Of a DNA stretch of 59,709 nt, positions 16,859-25,244 are shown piece by piece (position 1 is the stretch's first letter; each line of letters opens with the position of its first letter). Source of the stretch: Nitrospirota bacterium (GTDB lineage Bacteria > Nitrospirota > Nitrospiria > Nitrospirales > Nitrospiraceae); contig VBOJ01000076.1 of NCBI GenBank assembly GCA_005877775.1, forward strand, positions 1-59,709, given 5' to 3'. Below the pieces are notes generated by a model that was not told the DNA's origin, did no database searches, and was given only the letters and a program-made list of their open reading frames with translations. Both the position numbers and the translations under genes were made by a program.

Positions 16859-17370
16859 GATGACTCCAGCCGGCCGCGCCGGAGGTCTTGAGCCGGAATG
16901 AGACCCGCAGGGGTGGCGCTGCTCGCTGCCCGCAATCGTTCGATGCCGTCTCGACAGTAACCCAACGGGAGCCACCGGCACTGCCCGCAAATGCCCGGCA
17001 GGCTGTCGCCCGTGATCGCCGTCCGGATGCGTTCCAGAATCTCGCTCCACCGCACTCGGATTCCTGCCTGTAGCCCAAGCAGCCTGAGGACGTGTTGATC
17101 CTGCGTTTTCATACTTTCTTCAAACCCATCGCCCCTGAGGGAACAGCCTGCGGTGGCCAGATGGGGACAGGCTCCACACACCGTGTCAGGGGCATCCACG
17201 ACTTCAACCCATTGCTCGGGATGCTCGATCAAATCACGGTGAATTCGAGCCAGATTGTCAATAAAGGAGGGGCTATAGCCTTCGCCTCGAAATCCCTGGA
17301 GACAGAGGAGGGTGTGGGCTCTCAGCCGAACGTCTGCGCGACTCCCTTGACCGACGGCTTCTCCTGCCAC
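16855..17370 (-). CDS. DUF1284 domain protein, Cys-rich
   Basis: A 171-residue protein starting at GTG with GGGGGAAGC upstream. RLRAHTLLCLQGFRGEGYSPSFIDNLARIHRDL is the family signature of DUF1284. Cysteines are clustered as CGACPHLATAGC and, near the C-terminus, CGQCRWLPLGYC, suggesting an Fe-S cluster or zinc. Function of the family is unknown. It heads a tight three-gene unit with the HAD hydrolase and a small ORF. Confidence 0.82.
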   Translation of the reverse strand: MAGEAVGQGSRADVRLRAHTLLCLQGFRGEGYSPSFIDNLARIHRDLIEHPEQWVEVVDAPDTVCGACPHLATAGCSLRGDGFEESMKTQDQHVLRLLGLQAGIRVRWSEILERIRTAITGDSLPGICGQCRWLPLGYCRDGIERLRAASSATPAGLIPAQDLRRGRLESS

Positions 17371-17488
17371 GATGCTTCCCCCCTGAGTACTCGCATAATC
17401 CGGCGCTGCGAAGATTCACGGCCGCTGCGCACAGATTGTAAGCACCCGTCGTTGCGAAGTCAAAACGCTGCTCAAATAGCATGTTTCC

Positions 17489-17517
17489 TTGACAAAGAGG
17501 GGTCCCTTTGCTAGCTT
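17489..17517 (+). promoter_or_regulatory. Sigma-70-like promoter of the receiver-helical gene
   Basis: TTGACA (17489-17494), 17-nt spacer, TAGCTT (17512-17517). The track's TTG start for the next ORF lies inside this -35 box, so real translation should begin further downstream. Confidence 0.5.
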
Positions 17518-17548
17518 CGATTGCGATCAGAATAATTTAACAATTTTG

Positions 17549-18730
17549 GTGACTTGCGTGGCCTCCTGCCTCTTCATTATTGACAGCAGTCCGGCCGTAC
17601 GGCGGCTGGTGGAGCAAGCGTCAAGCGCCGAAGGATACGAGGTGACGGCGTTCAATGATGGTCCCTCTGCCCTCGACGCGGCGAAGCGCCTGCGGCCCGA
17701 GCTGGTCATCGCTGATTATCATCTCGAGGGATCCAAGTTCACCGACTTTTGTGAAGAGCTGGCCAGACTGAATAGTATTCCGAATCTCTCCATCATTTCT
17801 CTGATCAACCCTGCGGATCGACCGAATGAAGAACAGTTGCGCTCTCTCGGGGTCAAAGCCTTCCTCAAAAAGCCCATCCACCCGGACCACCTTGGAGAGA
17901 CGCTCAAGAAACTCCGCAGCGAGACACCGCAAGCCGGATCCGCACCGAAGGGACCCGTCCGGAAAAACAGAACGTGGCCACCCATTTCTATGGCAAGTGA
18001 GATGGGAGGAGGCAGTTCCGCATCTCACCCGGATGACTTGAACAAGGTCGAGACACCCGATGAGAGGCGAGAGATCAATCCCGTTATCCCTCCTCCTCCA
18101 AGCAAACCGAAAGTCGCTGAGACCCTTGTCCAGGCAGGCAGCCGCGAAAAGCCGAAGACTCCAACAGAAGATGCCAGGCACGGCCCCTCGCCATCCCTCA
18201 CCCAATCCGTAGCGGAAGAGGTTGAGCGCAAGGTGTCACAACTGGTGCCTGATCTCGTCACACGACAGGTCGCCACACATCTCAAACAGATCGTTCAGTT
18301 TGAAATTTCGGCCCAGCTTGATACAGCCATTTCGCTTGAGCAGATTACCAAGGTCTTACGAGGGGCCGTGGAACGAGAGCTTCCGACCATCGCCGCCCAG
18401 CATCTCCCAGAATTGGAACGGACGATCCAGCAGAATCTCTCTGATGAGGCGGGTCAGTCGGTAGAAAAGATCACGGACAAGCTGGCCAGAGAACTCGTGG
18501 ACCCCACAGTGCGGAAACATCTGCCTGAGGTGGTGCGGCAGCAGCTTGGTTCGATCGACCAGCTTGTGACAGAGGCGATACGGGAATGTGCATCGCAGTA
18601 TGCCCGACAAGCGGTGGCAGACATTGTCCGCGAGATGGCAAAGGACACGATCAAACAGGCGGTGGAAGAGATCGTTCCGGACATGGCTGAAGCGAAAATC
18701 AAGAAGGAAATCGAGCGCCTGACGACCTGA
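17549..18730 (+). CDS. Receiver-domain protein with long alpha-helical tail
   Basis: About 393 residues from the GTG at 17549 (a GTG three codons later is equally possible; no clear SD). Residues about 5-125 form a receiver (FIIDSSPAVRRLVEQ, ELVIADYHLEG with the phosphoacceptor Asp, LKKPIHPD); the first acidic pair is reduced to ID, so Mg binding may be altered. A proline- and charge-rich linker follows. The last 180 residues are amphipathic helices of about 35-residue period (VARELPTIAAQHLPELERTI, LVDPTVRKHLPEVV, AVADIVREMAKDTIKQAVEEIVP). The tail resembles coiled-coil scaffold proteins. I know no function; gene stands alone. Confidence 0.8.
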   Translation: MTCVASCLFIIDSSPAVRRLVEQASSAEGYEVTAFNDGPSALDAAKRLRPELVIADYHLEGSKFTDFCEELARLNSIPNLSIISLINPADRPNEEQLRSLGVKAFLKKPIHPDHLGETLKKLRSETPQAGSAPKGPVRKNRTWPPISMASEMGGGSSASHPDDLNKVETPDERREINPVIPPPPSKPKVAETLVQAGSREKPKTPTEDARHGPSPSLTQSVAEEVERKVSQLVPDLVTRQVATHLKQIVQFEISAQLDTAISLEQITKVLRGAVERELPTIAAQHLPELERTIQQNLSDEAGQSVEKITDKLARELVDPTVRKHLPEVVRQQLGSIDQLVTEAIRECASQYARQAVADIVREMAKDTIKQAVEEIVPDMAEAKIKKEIERLTT

Positions 18731-18751
18731 ACCCGACTACACCACCGACGC

Positions 18752-18865
18752 CTATTTCTTGCCGCCTCGTTTCACCCGCCTGCTTTTCTCGAGCGCTTTC
18801 ATCCGTTGGATGTTTTTACGGTGCTTCTTTCGAACCTTCCGGTCCTTCTCTCGTCCTCTTGGCAT
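18752..18865 (-). CDS. Very small, highly basic protein
   Basis: A 37-residue ORF from the ATG at 18865, preceded by GGGAGA 10 nt upstream. MPRGREKDRKVRKKHRKNIQ is followed by RMKALEKSRRVKRGGKK; about half the residues are Arg or Lys. The length and composition resemble the AURKAIP1/COX24-type or ribosome-associated small basic proteins found in many bacteria. An RNA or ribosome partner is a guess from charge. It is convergent with the receiver gene (21 bp between the stops). Confidence 0.6.
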   Translation of the reverse strand: MPRGREKDRKVRKKHRKNIQRMKALEKSRRVKRGGKK

Positions 18866-19091
18866 GATGAGTTGATCTCCCCGCTTCTTCCCGTCTGTAT
18901 GCAACTGTATGCAACCGGGCGGCATGCGCCTTCGCGCCGCTTCCCACCGGCGCGATCTATACCACAACCCTCTTCATCGGTACAAGCGTAGGATCAATAC
19001 ATTGGCGCCCGGTATGACCCGCGCTCCTTGTCGGGTAACGGGCAGCATGTTAAAATCCTTCGCCGTTTGCTCCAACTCGGAACAGCCAACC

Positions 19092-21866
19092 ATGGCGTCT
19101 CAGCAACTAGAGAAAACCTACGACCCCAAGCAGGTCGAAGAACGGTGGTACCAGTTCTGGACCGAGAAGGGCTTTTTCCACGCCTCGGTTGATCATCCGG
19201 GGCAAGTCTATTCGATTGTCATCCCCCCACCCAACGTCACCGGATCCCTGCACATCGGTCACGCCCTGAACAATACGTTGCAGGACATCCTGATCCGCTG
19301 GCGCCGGATGCAGGGTCGCAACACCCTCTGGATGCCCGGAATGGACCATGCCGGCATCGCCACGCAGAACGTCGTCGAACGGAAACTGATGGAGGAGGGA
19401 ACCTCACGTGAGGCGCTGGGACGGGAGGCCTTCATCAAGCGGGTCTGGGAATGGAAGGCCCAGTCGGGTGGGACTATTCTCCTACAACTGAAGCGATTGG
19501 GGGCCTCCTGCGATTGGGCCCGGCTCCGTTTCACGATGGATGAGGGTCTCTCCAAGGCAGTACGCGAGGTGTTCATCCGGCTTCATGAAGATGGTCTCAT
19601 CTACCGGGGCGAACGACTGATTAACTGGTGCCCCCGCTGCCTCACCGCTCTGTCCGACATTGAAGTTGAGCACGAGGAAGCAAAAGGTAAACTCTATCAT
19701 ATCGAGTACCCGTTGGCTGATGACCCGAAGATCCGTCTCGTGGTGGCAACGACCAGGCCTGAAACCATGCTTGGCGACACCGCCGTCGCCGTCCATCCGG
19801 AAGATCCCCGCTACAATCATCTGATCGGAAAGAGGGTGAAGCTGCCGCTCACGGCTCGCGACATTCCGATCGTCGGTGATCCGATCCTGGTAGATCGGGA
19901 ATTTGGCACGGGAGTCGTCAAGATCACACCGGGGCACGACTTCAACGACTTCGAAGCAGGCGAACGGCACAGACTGCCTCGCCTCTCGATCCTTGACCGC
20001 CATGCCCGGTTGGATCCCGCAGGCCTCCAAGCCGCTTCGGTTGAAGAGCCGGTCATTCGCGAAATGGCATCGCTTCCTGTTGGGAAAGCGAGGCCAAAGA
20101 TCGAGCACCTGCTTAAAGCACGTGGCTTCCTGACCAAGGTCGAAGACCATAAGATGGCGCTGGGCAAGTGCTACCGGTGCAAAACCGTGGTCGAGCCATA
20201 CCTCTCGCCGCAGTGGTTCGTTAAGATTAAGCCGCTCGCTGAGCCCGCGATCAAGGCCGTGGAAGAAGGTCGAGTTCGTCTATTCCCTGAAGGATGGGTG
20301 AGCAACTATCTCGGTTGGATGCGGGACATCAAGGACTGGTGCATCTCTCGTCAAATCTGGTGGGGCCACCAGATTCCAGCCTGGTACTGCCGCAGTTGTA
20401 ATGAGGACGCGATCCTCGAAACCGCCTCAAAGAAATCGGTTTCGATCGCCGCCGGGGCCAAACCAATTGTGGCCAGAACAGCTCCGGCTCACTGCCCAGA
20501 CTGCAGCGCCAGCGAATTCATTCGCGACCCAGACGTCTTGGATACCTGGTTCTCCTCGGCCCTGTGGCCCTTCTCGACACTGGGCTGGCCGGAACAGACC
20601 CCTGAGCTCAAGACCTTCTATCCAACGAGCACGCTCGTCACCGGCTTGGACATCCTGTTCTTTTGGGTCGCTCGCATGATCATGTTGGGGCTCAAGTTTA
20701 CCGGTCAAGTGCCGTTTCGTGACGTCTACATCCACGCGTTGGTTCGGGACGTCGAAGGCCAGAAGATGAGCAAGTCCAAAGGGAACGTGATTGACCCATT
20801 GAGCGTGATGGACCAGTACGGGACCGACGCGCTGCGCTTCACGCTGGCGTCCATGGCCTCACCGAGTCGTGACATCAAGCTGGCTGAAGAACGGATCGAG
20901 GGCTACCGGAACTTCGGCAACAAGATCTGGAACGCCGCCCGATTTATTCTGATGAATCTCGATGGCCCGCGCGAGCGCGTTCAGCCGAAAGATCGCTCGT
21001 TCCCGGATCGGTGGATTCTGAGCCGTCTGAATAGCAGTATCCTTCAGGTGAACGACTCGCTCCAACAGTACCGCTTCGACCAAGCCTCCTACCAGATGTA
21101 CCAGTTTATCTGGCATGAGTACTGCGACTGGTATCTTGAGTTGATTAAGCCGACACTCCAGCAAAAGGATTCCCTCGAAGCGAGGAGAACTCGTCAGACG
21201 CTCATCGAATCGTTCGAGACCCTGCTGCGGCTGCTGCATCCCTTCATGCCCTTCATCTCAGAAGAGATCTGGCAGACTTTGCCCAAACCAACAGGCGACA
21301 GCCAGAGCATCATGATTCAGCGCTACCCAACTCCCCTACCGGAGTGGGATGCGAAGGACGCCCAGATACACTTTTCGACTTTGGAGCGATTCGTGACCTT
21401 GGCAAGGACTGGGCGAAACTTATTGAACTATTCGCCGGCGAAAAACCTTACCCTCTACGGTGTGACCTATAATCAGGACGAATTCAACCGGTTAGAAAGT
21501 CTGAAGCCATACCTCGAAAATCTGAGTCGAGGGTCTGTGCAGATCGACCTTAAGAATGATCGGTATGATGATGGTCTTGCCAAAGATGTGCTTCGATTCG
21601 TGGCTGAAAGCATGACGGTGGGGTTGCGAGTAGAAGGAGAGGTCGATCTGCAGAAAGCCCTACAACGTACAGTCAAGCAGTTAGCCGATGTGACTGAGGA
21701 AATAGACCGCTTAGCAAAGAAACTGAAGAACGCAGATTTCGTTGCCAAGGCTCCGCCTGAGGTCATTGAAGAGCACAGACAGCGTGTGATGCGAGCGAAC
21801 CACGAGCAAGCATTGCTTCAAAGCAGCCAAGAACAGCTTCAAGCACTGATTCAGTCACGAATCTGA
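19092..21866 (+). CDS. valS: Valyl-tRNA synthetase
   Basis: Start taken at ATG 19092 (924 residues); the track's N-terminal extension is not family-like. Class I signatures are GSLHIGHALN (HIGH) and GQKMSKSKGN (KMSKS). The order matches ValRS: catalytic domain, editing domain (TTRPETMLGDTAVAVHPEDPRY), stem-contact with WISRQ-like WCISRQIWWGHQIPAWYC, anticodon-binding helices and a C-terminal coiled-coil arm (LADVTEEIDRLAKKLKN) typical of this enzyme. It charges tRNA-Val with valine in the cytoplasm. nadC follows after 9 nt and birA after that, suggesting one transcript. Confidence 0.97.
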   Translation: MASQQLEKTYDPKQVEERWYQFWTEKGFFHASVDHPGQVYSIVIPPPNVTGSLHIGHALNNTLQDILIRWRRMQGRNTLWMPGMDHAGIATQNVVERKLMEEGTSREALGREAFIKRVWEWKAQSGGTILLQLKRLGASCDWARLRFTMDEGLSKAVREVFIRLHEDGLIYRGERLINWCPRCLTALSDIEVEHEEAKGKLYHIEYPLADDPKIRLVVATTRPETMLGDTAVAVHPEDPRYNHLIGKRVKLPLTARDIPIVGDPILVDREFGTGVVKITPGHDFNDFEAGERHRLPRLSILDRHARLDPAGLQAASVEEPVIREMASLPVGKARPKIEHLLKARGFLTKVEDHKMALGKCYRCKTVVEPYLSPQWFVKIKPLAEPAIKAVEEGRVRLFPEGWVSNYLGWMRDIKDWCISRQIWWGHQIPAWYCRSCNEDAILETASKKSVSIAAGAKPIVARTAPAHCPDCSASEFIRDPDVLDTWFSSALWPFSTLGWPEQTPELKTFYPTSTLVTGLDILFFWVARMIMLGLKFTGQVPFRDVYIHALVRDVEGQKMSKSKGNVIDPLSVMDQYGTDALRFTLASMASPSRDIKLAEERIEGYRNFGNKIWNAARFILMNLDGPRERVQPKDRSFPDRWILSRLNSSILQVNDSLQQYRFDQASYQMYQFIWHEYCDWYLELIKPTLQQKDSLEARRTRQTLIESFETLLRLLHPFMPFISEEIWQTLPKPTGDSQSIMIQRYPTPLPEWDAKDAQIHFSTLERFVTLARTGRNLLNYSPAKNLTLYGVTYNQDEFNRLESLKPYLENLSRGSVQIDLKNDRYDDGLAKDVLRFVAESMTVGLRVEGEVDLQKALQRTVKQLADVTEEIDRLAKKLKNADFVAKAPPEVIEEHRQRVMRANHEQALLQSSQEQLQALIQSRI

Positions 21867-21875
21867 GGAAATCTC

Positions 21876-22754
21876 ATGAGGGTCCCGCCCTGGCAACAGA
21901 TTCGGACAGCGGTTCGGACGGCGTTGGAGGAGGATACCGCGCTAGGCGACGTGACGACCTCTGCCCTGTTTCCTAAGCCGGTTCACGCCAAAGCCACGAT
22001 CCTTGCCGAACAACCTGACGGACTCATTGTGGCCGGACTTACAGTGTCCCTTGAAGTCTTTTCGCAGGTCGATCCGACGCTGGAATGCGCTTCTTTGCTG
22101 AAAGACGGAGACCGCGCAGCCAGCGGCTCAGCTATCCTCGAAGTCACAGGAGACGGTCGATCAATGCTGAAAGCCGAACGAGTCGCTCTGAATTTCCTTC
22201 AGCGACTCTCCGGCATTGCGACTCTAACGGCAAAGTTCTGTGAAGCGGTTAGGGGCTATCGCGTCAAGATCGTGGATACGAGGAAAACGACGCCGGGGCT
22301 GCGCATCTTAGAAAAATGGGCCGTCACTCTTGGCGGGGGACATAACCACCGGCAGAATCTTTCTGATGGCATCTTGATCAAGGATAATCACCTCGCGTTG
22401 GCCGGTCGCGATATCGCCCGCGCCTGCCGGTTGGCCCGTGAACGGGCTCCCCACGGCTTGAAGATCGAAGTCGAGGCCCAGACCCTTGACGAGGTGCGGG
22501 CCGCCCTCGATGGAGGCGCAGACATCATTCTTCTGGACAATATGGACCTGCCATCAATCAGGAAGGCCATGGATGTGATCAAGGGTCGAGCACTTATCGA
22601 AGTCTCGGGAGGAGTCACCTTAGCCAACGTTCGGGAGATCGCCGCTGTTGGGCCAGACCTGATCTCCATCGGTGCCTTGACCCACTCCGCCACGGCTGCC
22701 AATCTCAGCATGGACATCGTGCCGGCTCGGAGCCGGCGGTCCAAGAAGCGGTGA
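21876..22754 (+). CDS. nadC: Nicotinate-nucleotide pyrophosphorylase (quinolinate phosphoribosyltransferase)
   Basis: A 292-residue enzyme of the NadC family, which converts quinolinate and PRPP to nicotinate mononucleotide in de novo NAD synthesis. Signatures: EDTALGDVTTSALF at the N-terminus, LNFLQRLSGIAT, DTRKTTPGLRILEKWAV, GGGHNHRQNLSDGILIKDNH, IEVEAQTLDEV, LLDNMD and IEVSGGVT. The start lies 9 nt after valS and birA begins 4 nt after its stop, so the three genes are probably cotranscribed. Confidence 0.96.
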   Translation: MRVPPWQQIRTAVRTALEEDTALGDVTTSALFPKPVHAKATILAEQPDGLIVAGLTVSLEVFSQVDPTLECASLLKDGDRAASGSAILEVTGDGRSMLKAERVALNFLQRLSGIATLTAKFCEAVRGYRVKIVDTRKTTPGLRILEKWAVTLGGGHNHRQNLSDGILIKDNHLALAGRDIARACRLARERAPHGLKIEVEAQTLDEVRAALDGGADIILLDNMDLPSIRKAMDVIKGRALIEVSGGVTLANVREIAAVGPDLISIGALTHSATAANLSMDIVPARSRRSKKR

Positions 22755-22758
22755 TGGT

Positions 22759-23592
22759 ATGTCGTTGCCGACCGCCTCCCAGACCCTCACTCCTGAAACC
22801 ATCCGCGCGGCTCTGCGCACCAAAACGTTTGGTCGAACGCTCCATATCCTGCATGAGACCCCCTCCACCAATACCGCCGCCATGGCCCTGGCCCAGAAGG
22901 GAGCAGAGGACGGCACGGTCGTGGTCGCGGAACGGCAGACAGCAGGACGGGGACGACTCGGCCGGAGTTGGTATTCACCTGCCGGAGAAAATCTCTACTG
23001 CTCAGTAATTGTGCGACAGACCCAGTCCCAAACCCGACTGGAGGAGTGGCTGTCCTGGCTTCCACTCCTTTCGGCAGTCGCAGCAGCTCGTGCCATCCAG
23101 GCAGTCGCTGCCTTACAGGCTCGACTGAAATGGCCCAACGACATCCTCATCAATCAACAGAAGCTGGGCGGGGTGCTCTGCGAGAGCAACGGCTCCCGCA
23201 GCCAAGGCAGGTTCGTGGTGGTGGGAATCGGGATCAACGTGAACACCCCCCGACATGCGTTTCCTGACGAGCTCCGTGACCTTGCCACCTCACTGGCGGC
23301 CGAGGCCGGCCATCGTATTAATCGCGTTGCACTCTTATCCGCCCTCTTGTCGGAGTTGGAGCTTTGCATTGGAAACCTCTCTGCGCAGCCGTCCGCTGAG
23401 GTGAAGCGTGAATACACGAAGCTGTGTTCCACGCTCGGCCGCCAGGTACGAGTCAGCCTGGCCAGCGGGGAGAGTGTGGAAGGACAAGCTGACGCAATCA
23501 ATCCTGACGGCTCACTGAGACTCATACGGAACGGAGCGAATGCCGGAACCATCCTTGATCTTCGAGCCGGAGACGTGACCCACGTGCGTTGA
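22759..23592 (+). CDS. birA: Biotin--[acetyl-CoA-carboxylase] ligase
   Basis: A 277-residue biotin protein ligase. ETPSTNTAAMALA, QTAGRGRLGRSWYSPAGENLYCSV (the biotinyl-AMP loop GRGRLGR), RLKWPNDILINQQKLGGVLCE and VVGIGINVN are diagnostic, and the C-terminal SH3-like domain ends with GSLRLIRNGANAG. There is no N-terminal helix-turn-helix, so this is the monofunctional form without biotin repressor activity. It activates biotin with ATP and attaches it to carboxyl carrier proteins. It follows nadC by 4 nt. Confidence 0.95.
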   Translation: MSLPTASQTLTPETIRAALRTKTFGRTLHILHETPSTNTAAMALAQKGAEDGTVVVAERQTAGRGRLGRSWYSPAGENLYCSVIVRQTQSQTRLEEWLSWLPLLSAVAAARAIQAVAALQARLKWPNDILINQQKLGGVLCESNGSRSQGRFVVVGIGINVNTPRHAFPDELRDLATSLAAEAGHRINRVALLSALLSELELCIGNLSAQPSAEVKREYTKLCSTLGRQVRVSLASGESVEGQADAINPDGSLRLIRNGANAGTILDLRAGDVTHVR

Positions 23593-23595
23593 GGA

Positions 23596-23686
23596 CATTC
23601 AACGTTCACCGTTCAACGCAAGAAGCTGAGAGTCAAGCTTGAAGTTCTCATGCTTTGCGCTTAACGATTAACGAAGAACGATTCAC
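23596..23686. repeat. Weak imperfect inverted repeat of CGTTCAACG-type words
   Basis: Between birA and coaX. The left arm has TTCAACGTTCACCGTTCAACG; the right has TTTGCGCTTAACGATTAACG and AAGAACGATTCACG. Pairing is imperfect (GTTCAACGCAAG with CTTTGCGCTTAAC). It shares the word-repeat architecture of the stronger elements elsewhere in the window. Confidence 0.5.
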
Positions 23687-23692
23687 GAAGCT

Positions 23693-24466
23693 ATGCTGCT
23701 TGCCATTGACATTGGAAACTCCAACGTAGTCTGGGGGACTTTCAAGAACCAGACCTTGAAACATCACTGGCGTCTCAATACCGATCCAGCCAAAACCTCT
23801 GACGAGTATGGAGCGATTTTCCAACGTCTGCTTCGCGCCTCTGGGATCGGGCCGGATCAGGTCACCGGTGTGATCCTCTCCAGCGTGGTGCCGTCCCTGA
23901 CCCCTGCGTTCGAGCAGATGTCGGAGGCATTGTTCCACCACAAGCCGCTCGTGGTCTCTCCCGATCTTGATACCGGTCTCAAGCTTTCCTACACCAATCC
24001 CCGTGAACTCGGAAGCGATCGGCTGGTCAATGCCGCAGCAGCCTATGCACGCTACAAAAGCGCGCTCATCATCATTGATCTGGGAACCGCCACGACCTTC
24101 GGTGCGGTCACTCAGGCCGGCGAGTATCTGGGGGGTGTCATCGCGCCGGGTCTGAGCATTGCCGCCGACGCGCTACATTCCCGAACGGCCAAATTGCCTA
24201 AGGTCGATCTGGTTCGTCCCAAGACGGTCATCGGGAAGGACACAATCAGCAGCATCCAGTCAGGGCTGATCTTCGGGTACGCCGGACTGGTCGATGGAAT
24301 CGTGGTCCGCATGCAGCAGGAGCTCGGGCAGAAAGCCAGAGTGCTCGCCACCGGCGGTCTGTCATCAGTCATTGCTCCCGAATCCCGCACAATCCAAGAG
24401 GTATGCCCTTTCCTGACGCTGGAAGGGCTGGAATGGCTCTACCGCCGGACGCACGGTGACGGCTAG
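23693..24466 (+). CDS. coaX: Type III pantothenate kinase
   Basis: A 257-residue CoaX-family kinase. The ASKHA-fold signatures are visible: LLAIDIGNSNVVWGTF (phosphate 1), NPRELGSDRLVNAAAAYARY with the conserved GSDR, and IIDLGTATTFGAV (phosphate 2), plus GLIFGYAGLVDGIV and VLATGGLSSVI. It phosphorylates pantothenate, the first step of coenzyme A synthesis; type III enzymes are not inhibited by CoA. The start has no strong SD. It lies downstream of birA across a hairpin-forming gap. Confidence 0.95.
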   Translation: MLLAIDIGNSNVVWGTFKNQTLKHHWRLNTDPAKTSDEYGAIFQRLLRASGIGPDQVTGVILSSVVPSLTPAFEQMSEALFHHKPLVVSPDLDTGLKLSYTNPRELGSDRLVNAAAAYARYKSALIIIDLGTATTFGAVTQAGEYLGGVIAPGLSIAADALHSRTAKLPKVDLVRPKTVIGKDTISSIQSGLIFGYAGLVDGIVVRMQQELGQKARVLATGGLSSVIAPESRTIQEVCPFLTLEGLEWLYRRTHGDG

Positions 24467-24534
24467 ACCCTAGCCTCTCTCTTCGGTCCCTTACTCCGGA
24501 TCAGGTTTTCCCTCAACAAAAGTGAGCCAACTGG

Positions 24535-24563
24535 TTGACTTTAGGACTTCCGGTGGCTATCTC
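24535..24563 (+). promoter_or_regulatory. Sigma-70-like promoter of grpE-dnaK
   Basis: TTGACT (24535-24540), 17-nt spacer, TATCTC (24558-24563), 21 nt before the grpE start. No CIRCE inverted repeat and no sigma-32 consensus (CTTGAAA, CCCCAT) was seen, so heat control, if any, is by other means. Confidence 0.45.
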
Positions 24564-24584
24564 ACGGGCGCATAGGATCTAACT

Positions 24585-25214
24585 GTGAGCGAGAAAGATA
24601 AAAAGCTACATACAATCAGTGAGTTAGGCCGAGGCTCCTCTGAAGCCAGGGAAGAGGAAGACACCCAAGGTACAGAACCAGAATCAGTGGAGGAGCTTAA
24701 GCAGGCCTTAGCAGCCAAAACGGAGGAGATCAAGGCGCTACAGGACAAATATCTCCGGTTGGCAGCCGAGTTCGACAATTACAAGCGATTATCGCAGCGA
24801 GAACAACGCGACTATGCGCGCTTCGCGAATGAGAGCCTTCTCAAGGAGTTGCTCCCGATCATTGATAACCTTGAACGGGCGATTCGGGCTTCAAAGGAGA
24901 ACCAGGGACGCGACGGACTCATCCAAGGAGTGGAACTCATTTTGAAGCAGTTCATGGAAACCCTGGCAAAGCTCGGCGTGCGCCCGATCCCCAGCGTCGG
25001 AATGGCCTTTGATCCCTCTCGCCATCAGGCAGTCGCTCGCGTGGAATCGAACAACGTCCCGCCAGATTCAGTGGTTGAGGAATGTCAGCGCGGGTACTAT
25101 TTGCACGACCGGGTCTTGCGGGCAGCCATGGTCACAGTCGCGGCAGGCAAGAATACAGATCAGGGGCCGGCCTCTGGAGGACCTCAGGAGTCACCGAGTG
25201 GCGCACCGAACTAA
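24585..25214 (+). CDS. grpE: Nucleotide exchange factor GrpE
   Basis: A 209-residue GrpE starting with GTG. The N-terminus is charged and disordered, then a long coiled coil (EELKQALAAKTEEIKALQDKYLRLAAEFDNYKRLSQRE) typical of the dimeric exchange factor. The beta domain is seen as GVRPIPSVGMAFDPSRHQAV and YYLHDRVLRAAMVTVA. GrpE releases ADP from DnaK. It starts the grpE-dnaK unit; dnaK begins 30 nt after its stop. Confidence 0.95.
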   Translation: MSEKDKKLHTISELGRGSSEAREEEDTQGTEPESVEELKQALAAKTEEIKALQDKYLRLAAEFDNYKRLSQREQRDYARFANESLLKELLPIIDNLERAIRASKENQGRDGLIQGVELILKQFMETLAKLGVRPIPSVGMAFDPSRHQAVARVESNNVPPDSVVEECQRGYYLHDRVLRAAMVTVAAGKNTDQGPASGGPQESPSGAPN

Positions 25215-25244
25215 ACGACAAGAGTCGGAGGAAGGAGAACACAC

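Noticed and set aside
24467-24584. CIRCE element or sigma-32 promoter before grpE
   Set aside because: Neither TTAGCACTC-N9-GAGTGCTAA nor a sigma-32 consensus is present.
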